From assembly GCA_903927345.1 (NCBI GenBank), contig CAIYMO010000014.1, forward strand, positions 78,040-142,039: a stretch of 64,000 nucleotides of DNA, written 5' to 3'. This document shows positions 1 to 8,264 of the stretch, piece by piece (position 1 is the first letter of the stretch; every line of letters starts with the position of its first letter). Source of the DNA: an uncultured Armatimonadota bacterium. Lineage in GTDB: Bacteria; Armatimonadota; Fimbriimonadia; Fimbriimonadales; Fimbriimonadaceae. The position numbers and the translations under genes were made by a program. The notes under the pieces were generated by a model. That model saw only the letters and a program-made list of their open reading frames with translations, searched no databases and had not been told where the DNA came from.

Positions 1-1
1 G

Positions 2-958
2 AGTCCCGTGTACGAAAACGCGCGAATGGAATTCTGGTGGGTTCTCGTTCCAACGATTTTGGGACTTGCAACATTCTTCTGGAGCACCAAGCTCTTCGTT
101 GACATGCGAACCCCGCCAAAGGATGCCAAAGAAATCTTTGTCGTCGGTAAGCAATGGATGTGGCACGTTCAACATCCAAACGGCGTACGAGAGAACAACA
201 CTTTGCACGTTCCGGTTGACACCGACATCAAGATCACGATGATCTCGCAAGACGTCATCCACGCTTTCTATATTCCAGCCTTCCGAGTTCAGTTCATGAC
301 TGTTCCAGGACGTTACACACAGATGTGGTTCCGACCAACTCAGGTTGGCAAGTATCACCTCTTCTGCAACATGTACTGCGGAACCCAACACTCAGAAATG
401 GGTGGATCCGTCATCGTTATGTCGAAACGCGACTACGCTGACTGGCTCATGCAACACGGACAAGTTCGAGAGAACCTGACTGCAGCCCAAACCGGCGAAA
501 AGATGTTCAACAAGATCGGATGCGGCAACTGCCACGGCGCTCAAGATTTGATCCCACGCGGTCCAACCCTCCGAGGCCTGTTCGGCACCACACGAGAAAC
601 CGGGGACGGACGAAAGTGGATCGCTGACGAAAGCTACATCCGAGAGTCAATCATGCGACCAACGGAGAAGGTCACGAAGGGTTATGGCGTCACGATGCCA
701 TCCTACGACAAGACGTTCTCGGAAGAAGACATCATGAACCTGGTTGCCTACATCAAGTCCGGCGCAAACCAGAGTCTTCCAACCAGCTCGATCGCTGCAT
801 CAATCCCTGGGATCCAGGCGAGAGACGCGAGCGGCAAAGCAGGACTGAACAGCAACGCTATGCAATTCAATTCAGATACAGCGGACGCAACTCCGACACG
901 GCGAGGTAACGCTCCTGCCGTCGGGGCCATGGCTTCCGAGAAAGGAGATCAACAATGA
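2..958 (+). CDS. ctaC: Cytochrome c oxidase subunit II with fused cytochrome c domain (5' partial)
   Basis: Electron-entry subunit of an aa3-type terminal oxidase in the cytoplasmic membrane. The reading frame is open to the window edge, so the signal/first membrane helix is missing. Numbered from the first possible start (GTG at 8), one membrane helix lies at about 8-33. It is followed by the cupredoxin domain with CuA ligands H85, C120, C124, H128 and M131 (motif [12 protein letters not shown]). A C-terminal mono-haem cytochrome c domain follows with CGNCH at 172-176, making this a caa3-type subunit that can take electrons through its own haem c. The tail after about residue 255 is low-complexity. 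The next gene starts inside its stop codon (ATGA, 955-958), so it heads or continues a ctaCDEF operon. Identification is secure; only the N-terminus is unknown. Confidence 0.96.
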   Translation, partial: SPVYENARMEFWWVLVPTILGLATFFWSTKLFVDMRTPPKDAKEIFVVGKQWMWHVQHPNGVRENNTLHVPVDTDIKITMISQDVIHAFYIPAFRVQFMTVPGRYTQMWFRPTQVGKYHLFCNMYCGTQHSEMGGSVIVMSKRDYADWLMQHGQVRENLTAAQTGEKMFNKIGCGNCHGAQDLIPRGPTLRGLFGTTRETGDGRKWIADESYIRESIMRPTEKVTKGYGVTMPSYDKTFSEEDIMNLVAYIKSGANQSLPTSSIAASIPGIQARDASGKAGLNSNAMQFNSDTADATPTRRGNAPAVGAMASEKGDQQ

Positions 959-2637
959 GTACGACAGTTAAGACTGAAGTCGGGGGAATGGAGCATTTCC
1001 ACACGAAACCCGAACTGAACTACCTCACCAACGGGCACTCGATCCGTTCATGGCTTCTCACCGAAGACCATAAACGCATCGCGATGCTGTATTTGATCTC
1101 GGTGTCCTTCTTCTTCCTCATCGGTGGCCTTGCAGCCGCTGGTGTTCGATACGAGCTCATGTCTCCAGCTGGAAACATGATGGAATCCGAGACCTATAAC
1201 AAGCTGTTCACTGCGCACGGCGCGGTCATGGTCTTCTTGTTCCTCCTCGTCGCTGTCCCTGCAGTTCTTGGAAACTTCTTGATTCCATTGATGATCGGAG
1301 CGCGCGACCTTGCGTTCCCTCGTTTGAACTTGCTGAGTTGGTACCTCTACATGGCTGCGGGCACTTGTATCATGCTTGCGACTCTGGGCGGAGGTGTTGA
1401 TACCGGTTGGACGTTCTACACTCCTTACTCAAGCATGTACTCGAACAGTAACGTCTCGCTGACGCTACTCGGAGTCTTCTTGGGAGGGTTTAGTTCGATT
1501 ACCACGGGTATGAACTTCATCGTCACCATTCACAAGATGCGCGCACCAGGAATGACTTGGTTCCGACTGCCGCTCTTCATCTGGGGACACTACGCAACCG
1601 GCGTTATCATGCTCCTTGGTACGCCAGTCGTTGCAATCACGCTTCTCTGCGTAATCTTCGAGCGAACCTTCCAGCTTCCGATCTACAGTCCTGAGCTCGG
1701 TGGAGACCCAGTTCTCTTCCAGCACATGTTCTGGTTCTACAGCCACCCAGCTGTTTACATCATGATCTTGCCGGCCTTCGGTGTCATCTCCGAAATCATG
1801 ACGGCATTCAGCCGCAAGCGAGTTTTTGGCTATCACATGATCGCCTTCAGCTCGCTGGCCATCGCGTTCCTTGGATTCCTCGTTTGGGGTCACCACATGT
1901 TCGTCTCCAGCCAGTCGATGTACCAATCGGTCATCTTCTCGCTTCTGACCTTCCTTCTTGCGGTTCCATCTGCAATTAAGGTCTGGAACTGGACGGCGAC
2001 AATGTACAAAGGCAACGTCGTTCTTGCCTCGCCGATGATCTACGGAATCGGCTTCCAAGGTCTGTTCCTCGTTGGTGGTCTTACCGGTCCGTTCCTTGCG
2101 AGCTACGGTAACGACATCCACCTTACGGCAACCTACTTCGTTGTTGCTCACTTCCACTACGTCATGGTCGGTGGATCGATCATGGGCTTCTTGGCCGGAA
2201 TCCACTTCTGGTGGCCCAAGATGACCGGAAGACTCTACAACGAAAGCGTCGCTAAGTGGAACGGTCTGCTGGTCTTCGTTGGCTTCAACCTCACCTTCTT
2301 CCCGCAGTTCATCGTGGGTTGGATGGGAATGCCACGACGATATCACTACTACTACTTCGCACCTGAGTTCCAGCCATATCACATCATGTCGACCTTGGGA
2401 GCTTCCTTCTTGGGTATCGGCTTCGTGATTCCGGTCATCTACATGGTTCACTCCCTCTTCAAGGGCGAGCGAGCAACGGATAACCCATGGAACGCCCACG
2501 GTCTCGAGTGGAACACCAGTTCACCTCCTCCAACCGAGAACTTCCGATACAAGGTCATTGTCACCGACGACGTCTACGACTACGACCCAGTTGCAGAGCA
2601 CGAAAATGATATGCAACTCGCAGGAGGAAAAGCCTAA
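955..2637 (+). CDS. ctaD: Cytochrome c oxidase subunit I
   Basis: Catalytic haem-copper subunit that reduces O2 to water and pumps protons. 560 residues, twelve predicted membrane helices. Visible landmarks are the low-spin haem/CuB region with HHMF, the helix VI motif YSHPAVY and the haem-ligand helix [10 protein letters not shown]. The YSHP form, without the Glu of the GHPEVY motif, marks the A2 subtype of A-type oxidases, in which the Tyr-Ser pair takes over the role of the D-channel glutamate (known for the family). The start overlaps the ctaC stop by 4 bp and is preceded by a good AAGGAG ribosome site at about 940-947. The C-terminus is hydrophilic. Long open frames on the opposite strand are shadows of this gene. 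Confidence 0.97.
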   Translation: MSTTVKTEVGGMEHFHTKPELNYLTNGHSIRSWLLTEDHKRIAMLYLISVSFFFLIGGLAAAGVRYELMSPAGNMMESETYNKLFTAHGAVMVFLFLLVAVPAVLGNFLIPLMIGARDLAFPRLNLLSWYLYMAAGTCIMLATLGGGVDTGWTFYTPYSSMYSNSNVSLTLLGVFLGGFSSITTGMNFIVTIHKMRAPGMTWFRLPLFIWGHYATGVIMLLGTPVVAITLLCVIFERTFQLPIYSPELGGDPVLFQHMFWFYSHPAVYIMILPAFGVISEIMTAFSRKRVFGYHMIAFSSLAIAFLGFLVWGHHMFVSSQSMYQSVIFSLLTFLLAVPSAIKVWNWTATMYKGNVVLASPMIYGIGFQGLFLVGGLTGPFLASYGNDIHLTATYFVVAHFHYVMVGGSIMGFLAGIHFWWPKMTGRLYNESVAKWNGLLVFVGFNLTFFPQFIVGWMGMPRRYHYYYFAPEFQPYHIMSTLGASFLGIGFVIPVIYMVHSLFKGERATDNPWNAHGLEWNTSSPPPTENFRYKVIVTDDVYDYDPVAEHENDMQLAGGKA

Positions 2638-2639
2638 AC

Positions 2640-3344
2640 ATGTCCCACGCAGCTCACGGCGACGAATTCAACGTACTGAAGTTTCAGTACGAGGACATGG
2701 ATCAGCAGAACGACTCCTACATCGTTGGAATGTGGACGTTCTTGGTCACCGAGGTCATGTTCTTTGGCATGCTCTTCTTGACCTACTCGCTCTACCGAGC
2801 AAACTACCAGAACGACTGGTTTACCGCTCACGAGCAGCTCGACTGGAAGCTTGGTGGTATCAACACCGCCAACCTTCTGTTCAGCTCGTTCCTGATGGCA
2901 ACCGCGGTCCGACAAGCACAGCTCAAAGACCGAAAGGGCGTTCTGCTCAGACTCGCTGGAGTGTTGGCCTGCGCATTCGGCTTCTTGGTCATCAAGTACG
3001 TTGAGTACAGCGGTAAGTATGAGCACCACCTCTTCCCTGGGCCAGGCTTCGCCCCCGATGTCACCCACTTCCACGGCGCGAACCTCGACCACGTACAGCT
3101 CTTCTTCGGTCTCTACTTTGCGATGACCGGGCTGCACGGCGTCCACGTTCTTGTAGGAATCTTGGTCATTGGTGCTCTCGGGCTCATGTGGTTCAAGGGC
3201 AAAAAGATCGTGACCGAGGACTATGTCCCAACCGAGCTTGTCGGTCTCTACTGGCACTTCGTTGACATTGTCTGGATCTTCCTCTACCCACTCTTCTATC
3301 TGATGCCAAATCCAAGCGTTGGATCCGGCGGAGGCAACCACTAA
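2640..3344 (+). CDS. ctaE: Cytochrome c oxidase subunit III
   Basis: Third core subunit of the oxidase, an integral membrane protein that stabilises the proton-pumping core. 234 residues with about five to seven helices. Typical features are the early FLVTEVMFFGMLF helix and the C-terminal YWHFVDIVWIFLYP helix, a signature of the family. The start lies 2 bp after the ctaD stop and is preceded by AGGAGG (about 2623-2628), so it is translated as part of the same operon. The stop codon overlaps the start of the next gene by one base (TAATG). Confidence 0.96.
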   Translation: MSHAAHGDEFNVLKFQYEDMDQQNDSYIVGMWTFLVTEVMFFGMLFLTYSLYRANYQNDWFTAHEQLDWKLGGINTANLLFSSFLMATAVRQAQLKDRKGVLLRLAGVLACAFGFLVIKYVEYSGKYEHHLFPGPGFAPDVTHFHGANLDHVQLFFGLYFAMTGLHGVHVLVGILVIGALGLMWFKGKKIVTEDYVPTELVGLYWHFVDIVWIFLYPLFYLMPNPSVGSGGGNH

Positions 3345-3820
3345 TGGCAAAGTCACCTCTCTCAGCAGTCCACGACGATCACGGCGGACACCATATTCAC
3401 AACAACTCAATGTATGTGAAAACCGCTCTGACTCTCGCTGGGTTCATGATTCTCACGATTGCTGCTGCTCAAATCGACTTCGGTCACATGATCAGCAAGC
3501 AGTATGGATATTGGATCAATAACCTGATCGCAGTCCTGATCGCTGTCGTCAAGACGTACATCGTTGTTCTCTACTTCATGCACGTCAAGTGGGCCTCTAG
3601 CCTTGGAAAACTCTTCGCTCTCCTCGGATTCTTCTTCATCCCCGTGCTCTTCTCGGTCTGGACGGACTTCTACTTCCGACAGCACGAGCCTGTAGCTCAT
3701 TGGTACAACAACGATTACGTTGAGTCAGCAACTCCACGAATCATCGGTGCAACCGACGGAGCCAAGATCGCCCCAGGTGAAGAGAACACCCAAAACCGAA
3801 TTCCAAAGTCGGTTTGGTAA
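3344..3820 (+). CDS. ctaF: Cytochrome c oxidase subunit IV family protein
   Basis: Small accessory subunit of the bacterial oxidase, 158 residues. Three hydrophobic segments lie at about 27-47, 57-78 and 88-108, including the family-typical stretch KTYIVVLYFMHVKW in the second helix. A hydrophilic C-terminal tail of about 45 residues follows. The gene starts in the ctaE stop codon with GGAGG just upstream, so it is the last gene of the ctaCDEF operon. A strong hairpin terminator follows 18 bp downstream. The family assignment rests on position and the FMHVKW motif. Confidence 0.9.
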   Translation: MAKSPLSAVHDDHGGHHIHNNSMYVKTALTLAGFMILTIAAAQIDFGHMISKQYGYWINNLIAVLIAVVKTYIVVLYFMHVKWASSLGKLFALLGFFFIPVLFSVWTDFYFRQHEPVAHWYNNDYVESATPRIIGATDGAKIAPGEENTQNRIPKSVW

Positions 3821-3837
3821 TCACCACCAGCAAATCC

Positions 3838-3870
3838 AAAAAGAGCTAGCCAACTTGGCTAGCTCTTTTT
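3838..3870. terminator. Bidirectional rho-independent terminator
   Basis: A perfect 14-bp inverted repeat (3838-3851 and 3857-3870) around the loop AACTT, with A-tract and T-tract ends on both strands. It sits between the convergent cox operon and the acyltransferase gene. The stop codon of the latter (3869-3871) lies in the T-tract, so one hairpin can end transcription from both sides. Confidence 0.93.
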
Positions 3871-4507
3871 ATTTAGGCTCAGGGATCAGCCGACGAAGCT
3901 CAGACTCCATCCAAGCCGCAATCTCCTCGTTCGTAGACTCCTTCGAGAACGTCCGAGCCTCTCCCCAAGTCGCCGTCACCCGAGCAAACGCCGGACGTGG
4001 AATCACCGAGCCATACGGCACCATCCGGTTCGTATTTCTCAATCCACACACAATAACCGGAACTTCCGCCATCCGCACGATCAGCGCCGCGCCTTCGCGA
4101 ATCTGCTGCAACTGGCCATTCTCCGACAGCTGACCCTCAGGAAAAATCCCCACGACGTTTCCAGCTTTCGCCAACTCTGATGCAATACGCAACGAACGCC
4201 GATCTGGCGCACCGCGTTTCACTGGAAAAGCCCCCCAGAATCGCATCCAAGTCCCGACGAGTTTCATCGAAAAAAGCTCGCTTTTGCTCATAAAGAAAAT
4301 CGGCCGAGGACAGCACCCCTGAAGCACCACCGGATCACAATCCGAAAGGTGATTGGCAATCACAATAAGGCCACCGCTCCGCGGTACCCGAGAAGCACCC
4401 GAGAACGTCGTCGGCCCCAACACCGTAATCAACGGCCAACCAATAATGTTCACCAGCCAAAGCCACTTATGGCCCCGGCCAACCGGAAGTTCAACTTCTT
4501 GTGCCAT
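3869..4507 (-). CDS. plsC: 1-acyl-sn-glycerol-3-phosphate acyltransferase
   Basis: Acylates lysophosphatidic acid to phosphatidic acid in membrane phospholipid synthesis. 212 residues. The N-terminal hydrophobic stretch (about 14-35) is followed by the catalytic NHLSDCD motif (HX4D) and by FPEGQLS, the glycerophosphate-binding block of the PlsC family. Length is normal for the family. The start overlaps the 3' end of purN by 17 bp and is preceded by an AAGGTGG-like ribosome site, so the two form one operon. Substrate preference cannot be read from the sequence. Confidence 0.93.
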   Translation of the reverse strand: MAQEVELPVGRGHKWLWLVNIIGWPLITVLGPTTFSGASRVPRSGGLIVIANHLSDCDPVVLQGCCPRPIFFMSKSELFSMKLVGTWMRFWGAFPVKRGAPDRRSLRIASELAKAGNVVGIFPEGQLSENGQLQQIREGAALIVRMAEVPVIVCGLRNTNRMVPYGSVIPRPAFARVTATWGEARTFSKESTNEEIAAWMESELRRLIPEPK

Positions 4508-5069
4508 CCACCACCTTCTTCAACGCTCGGTAATAAGTGTCATGCTCCAGTCGCAAAACTCGAGCGGCTAAATCCTCCGGCGAGTCATCGATATTGACCT
4601 CGCAAGATGCCTGCAGGATGATCTCCCCCTCATCGTACTCCTCGGTCACAAAGTGAACAGTGCATCCACTTTCAGTCTCGTGAGCTTCGATGACCGCCTC
4701 ATGGACATGCATTCCGTACATCCCCTTGCCTCCAAACTTTGGCAGCAAAGCCGGATGAATATTGAGGATTCGCCCCTTATGCGAAGTTAAAACGCTGGTC
4801 GGAATCAGCTTCATGTAGCCCGCCAAGCAGACCCAGTCGCAATCGTTCAACTCCTGAGCAAGTCGCTCTTCATACGGAGTCTCGCCAGCGTACGGCACGG
4901 TACGAACGTGCAGACCCTCGGACATCGCCGCAAGAGCACCCGGTGCATCCGAACGAGGCGTAACCACCTTCTGGACAACCATCGAGTCATCCAACCTGAT
5001 CCGAGTGGCAAGCGCCAGCATGTTTGATCCGCGCCCCTTGGGCCCAATCAAAATTCCGATTCGATGCAC
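4491..5069 (-). CDS. purN: Phosphoribosylglycinamide formyltransferase
   Basis: Purine biosynthesis: transfers a formyl group from 10-formyl-THF to GAR. 192 residues from the GTG start chosen here, which places the family-typical N-terminus (RIGILIGPKGRGSN) at residue 3. An in-frame ATG at 5096 or 5138 would add unconserved residues. The catalytic triad is visible as N and H in LNIHPALLP and D in EYDEGEII. The phosphate-binding GRGSN loop is near the N-terminus. It is transcribed divergently from the sulfatase gene and overlaps plsC downstream. No other pur gene lies in the window. Confidence 0.93.
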   Translation of the reverse strand: MHRIGILIGPKGRGSNMLALATRIRLDDSMVVQKVVTPRSDAPGALAAMSEGLHVRTVPYAGETPYEERLAQELNDCDWVCLAGYMKLIPTSVLTSHKGRILNIHPALLPKFGGKGMYGMHVHEAVIEAHETESGCTVHFVTEEYDEGEIILQASCEVNIDDSPEDLAARVLRLEHDTYYRALKKVVDGTRS

Positions 5070-5084
5070 CGCCAAAGCATACTG

Positions 5085-5090
5085 TAGAAT
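5085..5090 (+). promoter_or_regulatory. -10-like element of the sulfatase gene
   Basis: TAGAAT with 7 nt to the ATG at 5098 and no Shine-Dalgarno, as expected for a leaderless transcript. It supports that ATG over an upstream in-frame start at 5005. Confidence 0.5.
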
Positions 5091-5097
5091 CAAGACC

Positions 5098-6531
5098 ATG
5101 CTCGCCGCCCTTGCTGCCACAACGTTGTTCACACCCAAGTTGAATGTGATCTACATCATGGCCGACGATCTCGGCTACGGCGAACTTGGCTGCTACGGTC
5201 AAAAGCTTATTCCCACCCCAAACATCGACCGCCTCGCCGCCGAGGGAACGAAATTCACGCGCTTCTACGCCGCCAGCACAGTCTGCGCCCCCACCCGATG
5301 CTCCCTTATGACGGGACTCCACCAAGGCCACGCCCCCATCCGCGGCAACAAGGAAAAAGGCGGATTCGGTCCCAATGACCCTGAAGGACAAACGGCGCTT
5401 CCGCTCAGGAACACGACGATCTCCGAAAACTTGAAGACTGTCGGCTACAAAACGGCCATCTTCGGAAAGTGGGGTCTCGGCGGACCACAACCGGGCGAAA
5501 CCCCCATGGACCACGGTTTCGATACGTTCTACGGCTACCTATGCCAGCGAAGGGCGCACACTCACTATCCCACATACCTCTGGGACAACCATCAGCCCGA
5601 CCTCCTCAACAACGTCGGTGGCAGTGCTCACCAAAAAGTCAGCTCAGTCACGTCCGACCTCCAGGAATGGAATTCGCAATTCAACGGAAGCGACTTCGCT
5701 CACGCCAAAATCCTCGACCGCGCTCAAGGGTTCATCAAGAAGAATAAAGAGAATCCGTTCTTCATCTATTACGCAACCACCATCCCTCACGCCGCGCTCC
5801 AAGCCCCGCCGGAGTGGATTGAGAAGTTCCCCAAAGAGTGGGATCCCAAGCCTTATCTCGGTGCAAACGGCTACCTCCCCAACCCGCGACCTCGTGCAAC
5901 CTATGCCGCCATGATCGCCTATCTTGACTGGTCGGTCGGTCAGCTACGCGAAACCCTCGAGCGAGAAGGAATCGCAGATCGAACCCTTATCGTTTTCACC
6001 AGCGACAACGGCGCGACCTTCAACGGAGGAGTGGACACCGAGTTCTTCAATTCAAACGGCGGACTCCGAGGCAAAAAGATGTCCCTCTACGAAGGCGGAA
6101 TTCGCGAACCATTCATCGCTTGGTGCCCCAGCCTCGTCCCCGCCGGAAAAACGGTGTCCGAGCCGTACGTTGCCTACGACACGCTCGCCTCGCTCAGCGA
6201 ACTCTGTGGCACCAAACCTCCCAGAAACGACGGAATCAGCTACGCCTCCGCCCTCCTCGGCAAAGAGCCCAAAAAGCGAGACTACATCTACGTCGAATAT
6301 CCCGAAGCATCGGCGATGCAAGCCGTCTGGATCGGCTCGTTCAAAGTGATCCGGCCAGACTTGAAGAAGAATCCTGAAAAAATCGAAGTCTACGATCTCG
6401 ATTCCGATCCCTCCGAAAAGACCGATCTCGCCGCAAAACGCCCGGACCTGATTCAGCGAGCAAAGCAAATCTGGACAGAAGAACACGTCCCAAGCAAGGA
6501 CTTCCCATTGGGCGTTATCGACAAGAAGTAG
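5098..6531 (+). CDS. Arylsulfatase-type sulfatase (formylglycine-dependent)
   Basis: Hydrolyses sulfate esters, probably of sulfated polysaccharide or glycoside. 477 residues of alkaline-phosphatase-fold sulfatase. The metal-binding MADDLGYGELG is at residues 21-31. The modification motif C63-A-P-T-R67 (CxPxR) marks Cys63 as the residue to be converted to formylglycine, and later come GKWGLGG and TSDNGA. The short N-terminus (MLAALAATTLF) is a weak signal peptide at best, so export is uncertain. The ATG at 5098 is chosen because the family starts close to the DDLG block and a TAGAAT box lies 7 nt upstream. No formylglycine-generating enzyme is in the window. Natural substrate unknown. Confidence 0.93.
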   Translation: MLAALAATTLFTPKLNVIYIMADDLGYGELGCYGQKLIPTPNIDRLAAEGTKFTRFYAASTVCAPTRCSLMTGLHQGHAPIRGNKEKGGFGPNDPEGQTALPLRNTTISENLKTVGYKTAIFGKWGLGGPQPGETPMDHGFDTFYGYLCQRRAHTHYPTYLWDNHQPDLLNNVGGSAHQKVSSVTSDLQEWNSQFNGSDFAHAKILDRAQGFIKKNKENPFFIYYATTIPHAALQAPPEWIEKFPKEWDPKPYLGANGYLPNPRPRATYAAMIAYLDWSVGQLRETLEREGIADRTLIVFTSDNGATFNGGVDTEFFNSNGGLRGKKMSLYEGGIREPFIAWCPSLVPAGKTVSEPYVAYDTLASLSELCGTKPPRNDGISYASALLGKEPKKRDYIYVEYPEASAMQAVWIGSFKVIRPDLKKNPEKIEVYDLDSDPSEKTDLAAKRPDLIQRAKQIWTEEHVPSKDFPLGVIDKK

Positions 6532-6534
6532 CGA

Positions 6535-7401
6535 CTACGACCACCAGCTTCGGCGGGACGAATAGGACTCCTGCCAAAGCTCCTGGATCTCCTCGTCTTC
6601 CCACCCAGAAATCCATTTATAAAAAACCCATCCAGCCAACACGACGCCTAGGGTGACCATCAGGCCACCAATCAACTGTGCCTCGAGTCCAGTCGCAATG
6701 CGCGGAGGAACGTAGCGTCGTCGACGTCCACCTCCCGAATACCGAATCTCGGCAAACAAGATGTGCTCGAGTCCCTTCCCGACGAGCCCACCGCCCAGCA
6801 GAGGTGCGATCAACATGAACATCCAAGCGCACCCGTCTTGCTTCTGCTCCTTGTTCCGAGCCCACCCGGCAATTCGAGTCTGCGGCGGATAAACCACCAT
6901 CGAAGGTTCAACAACCGCAACGTGCGCAACATGCTTCCCAATCGCCCAAAGGTGAATCGTGTCCCCCACTTTGCAGAGATTCGTTTCTGCTTGGTCGAGG
7001 ATGTACCAATTCGCCCACTCGCTCGGTGACTGGACTTCTAACCGAAGATGCCCTTCAGGGTCCGAGCCATGACGATAGATGTCAACAACGAGACAACCTG
7101 GTACGAATCGTCGTAGCCAGTTGGGCTCCCACCCCTTTAGAATCAGGAGCTCAATCACGGCAACTGCGGAGAGAGCGCTGAAGCCGAGCAGGCTAAGCAG
7201 CCATCCCACAAAACGGAATTCACCAAGCTTCGGAGTCTGAACCCAGCTCTCCATCGCACCCACGGGAGTAGAAGGGGTGAACGCAACCCACACCGCGCCA
7301 ATCCCAAGCACAACGGCTAAGAAGAAGGACAGGCCAAACAGCGGAGAACGAGCACGGATCATTCGCAGATTCAATTCTAGCTGAGCAGACCGGAAAACCA
7401 T
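6535..7401 (-). CDS. Hypothetical membrane protein
   Basis: Not recognised. 288 residues with four clear hydrophobic segments at about 21-43, 65-89, 187-206 and 235-257. A soluble domain of about 95 residues lies between the second and third. Its stretches (VKVGDTIHLW-like and GCLVVDIYRHGS) hint at a small beta domain as in DUF3592-type proteins, but I cannot confirm this. A basic patch (GGGRRRRY) precedes the last helix, and the C-terminus is rich in Trp/Ser/Glu. It is convergent with the sulfatase, with 3 bp between stops. The start is uncertain: an internal ATG at 7362 (residue 14) sits just before the first helix and may be the real one. Confidence 0.6.
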   Translation of the reverse strand: MVFRSAQLELNLRMIRARSPLFGLSFFLAVVLGIGAVWVAFTPSTPVGAMESWVQTPKLGEFRFVGWLLSLLGFSALSAVAVIELLILKGWEPNWLRRFVPGCLVVDIYRHGSDPEGHLRLEVQSPSEWANWYILDQAETNLCKVGDTIHLWAIGKHVAHVAVVEPSMVVYPPQTRIAGWARNKEQKQDGCAWMFMLIAPLLGGGLVGKGLEHILFAEIRYSGGGRRRRYVPPRIATGLEAQLIGGLMVTLGVVLAGWVFYKWISGWEDEEIQELWQESYSSRRSWWS

Positions 7402-7447
7402 CCCCCGAAGTCCGTCAATATCGATTCCTCATGAACCGCCTAGGCTT

Positions 7448-7453
7448 CATAAT
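7448..7453 (+). promoter_or_regulatory. -10-like element of the ThuA gene
   Basis: CATAAT ending 8 nt before the ATG at 7462, with no Shine-Dalgarno. It fits the leaderless pattern seen at many first genes here. Confidence 0.45.
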
Positions 7454-7461
7454 CAGAGGTG

Positions 7462-8208
7462 ATGTCCAACAAACTCCGTGTCCTAATCTGGGACGAAAAC
7501 CCACAGCACCGCTCATTCGAAATCTATCCCGACAGCCTTAACGGTGCGATCAAAGCCGGAGTTGATGGAATTGACGGCGGCAAAGAGCTCGAAATCAATG
7601 TCGCCAACCTTGACGAAGAAAACCAAGGCATCACCCAAGAAGTGCTCGACAACACCGACGTCCTCGTCTGGTGGGGTCACGCCCGACACGGAGAAGTCAA
7701 CGACGAAATCGCCGAGATTGTGAAGAAGCAAGTCCATGAGAAGGGAATGGGCTTCGTCTGCCTCCACTCGGGGCACTACAGCAAAACATTCAAGGCCGTT
7801 CTCGGCTGCACCGGACACCTAAAAGGTGGCTGGCGCGAGGCCGACGACAGTGAGACGATCCGCGTCTGCGCTCCCTGGCACCCAATCGCGAAGGACGTCG
7901 AGGACTTCGTGATCGAAGCTGAAGAAATGTACGGCGCCCCATTCGACGTTCCACCCGCCGAGCAGATGATCTTCCAATCTCTCTTCAGCGTCGGGAACGA
8001 GACATTCCCATGCGGTCTTGTCTGGACCGTCGGCACCGGAATCGATCCCGAGTTCACCTCTGGTCCCGGAAAGGGAGTCGGTCAAGGCGAAGGTATCGGC
8101 CGAGTCTTCTACTTCCGACCCGGACACGAAACCTACCCAACCTACAAGCTCGACAACGTACTCAAGGTTATCTACAACGCGATCCGCTGGACCGGCAAAC
8201 TCAGCTAA
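7462..8208 (+). CDS. ThuA-family (trehalose utilization-like) protein
   Basis: 248 residues of the ThuA glutamine-amidotransferase-like fold. Family members act in sugar catabolism, and many are used to degrade or modify disaccharides. Visible blocks are LRVLIWDENPQH at the N-terminus, VLVWWGHARHGEV, GMGFVCLHSGHYSKTFKAVLGC, the Trp-Arg/Glu segment after it, and FYFRPGHETYPTY near the end. No signal peptide, so it is cytoplasmic. Some flavobacterial and planctomycete relatives sit with Gfo/Idh oxidoreductases, but none is adjacent here. A monocistronic unit is suggested by its own promoter and a perfect terminator directly after the stop. Confidence 0.88.
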   Translation: MSNKLRVLIWDENPQHRSFEIYPDSLNGAIKAGVDGIDGGKELEINVANLDEENQGITQEVLDNTDVLVWWGHARHGEVNDEIAEIVKKQVHEKGMGFVCLHSGHYSKTFKAVLGCTGHLKGGWREADDSETIRVCAPWHPIAKDVEDFVIEAEEMYGAPFDVPPAEQMIFQSLFSVGNETFPCGLVWTVGTGIDPEFTSGPGKGVGQGEGIGRVFYFRPGHETYPTYKLDNVLKVIYNAIRWTGKLS

Positions 8209-8221
8209 GCCGTTCGGACAC

Positions 8222-8262
8222 AAAAAATCCCCTTCTGCACCCGATGCAGAAGGGGATTTTTT
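8222..8262. terminator. Bidirectional rho-independent terminator
   Basis: Perfect 18-bp inverted repeat (8222-8239 and 8245-8262) with loop CCCGA, ending in six A/T on each side. It serves the convergent ThuA and lipoprotein genes. Confidence 0.95.
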
Positions 8263-8264
8263 AC

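Noticed and set aside
1465..2499. 344-codon open frame on the minus strand opposite ctaD
   Set aside because: It is a composition shadow of a highly conserved gene: polar, repetitive, without motifs. The same holds for the minus-strand frame 2634-3410 opposite ctaE.
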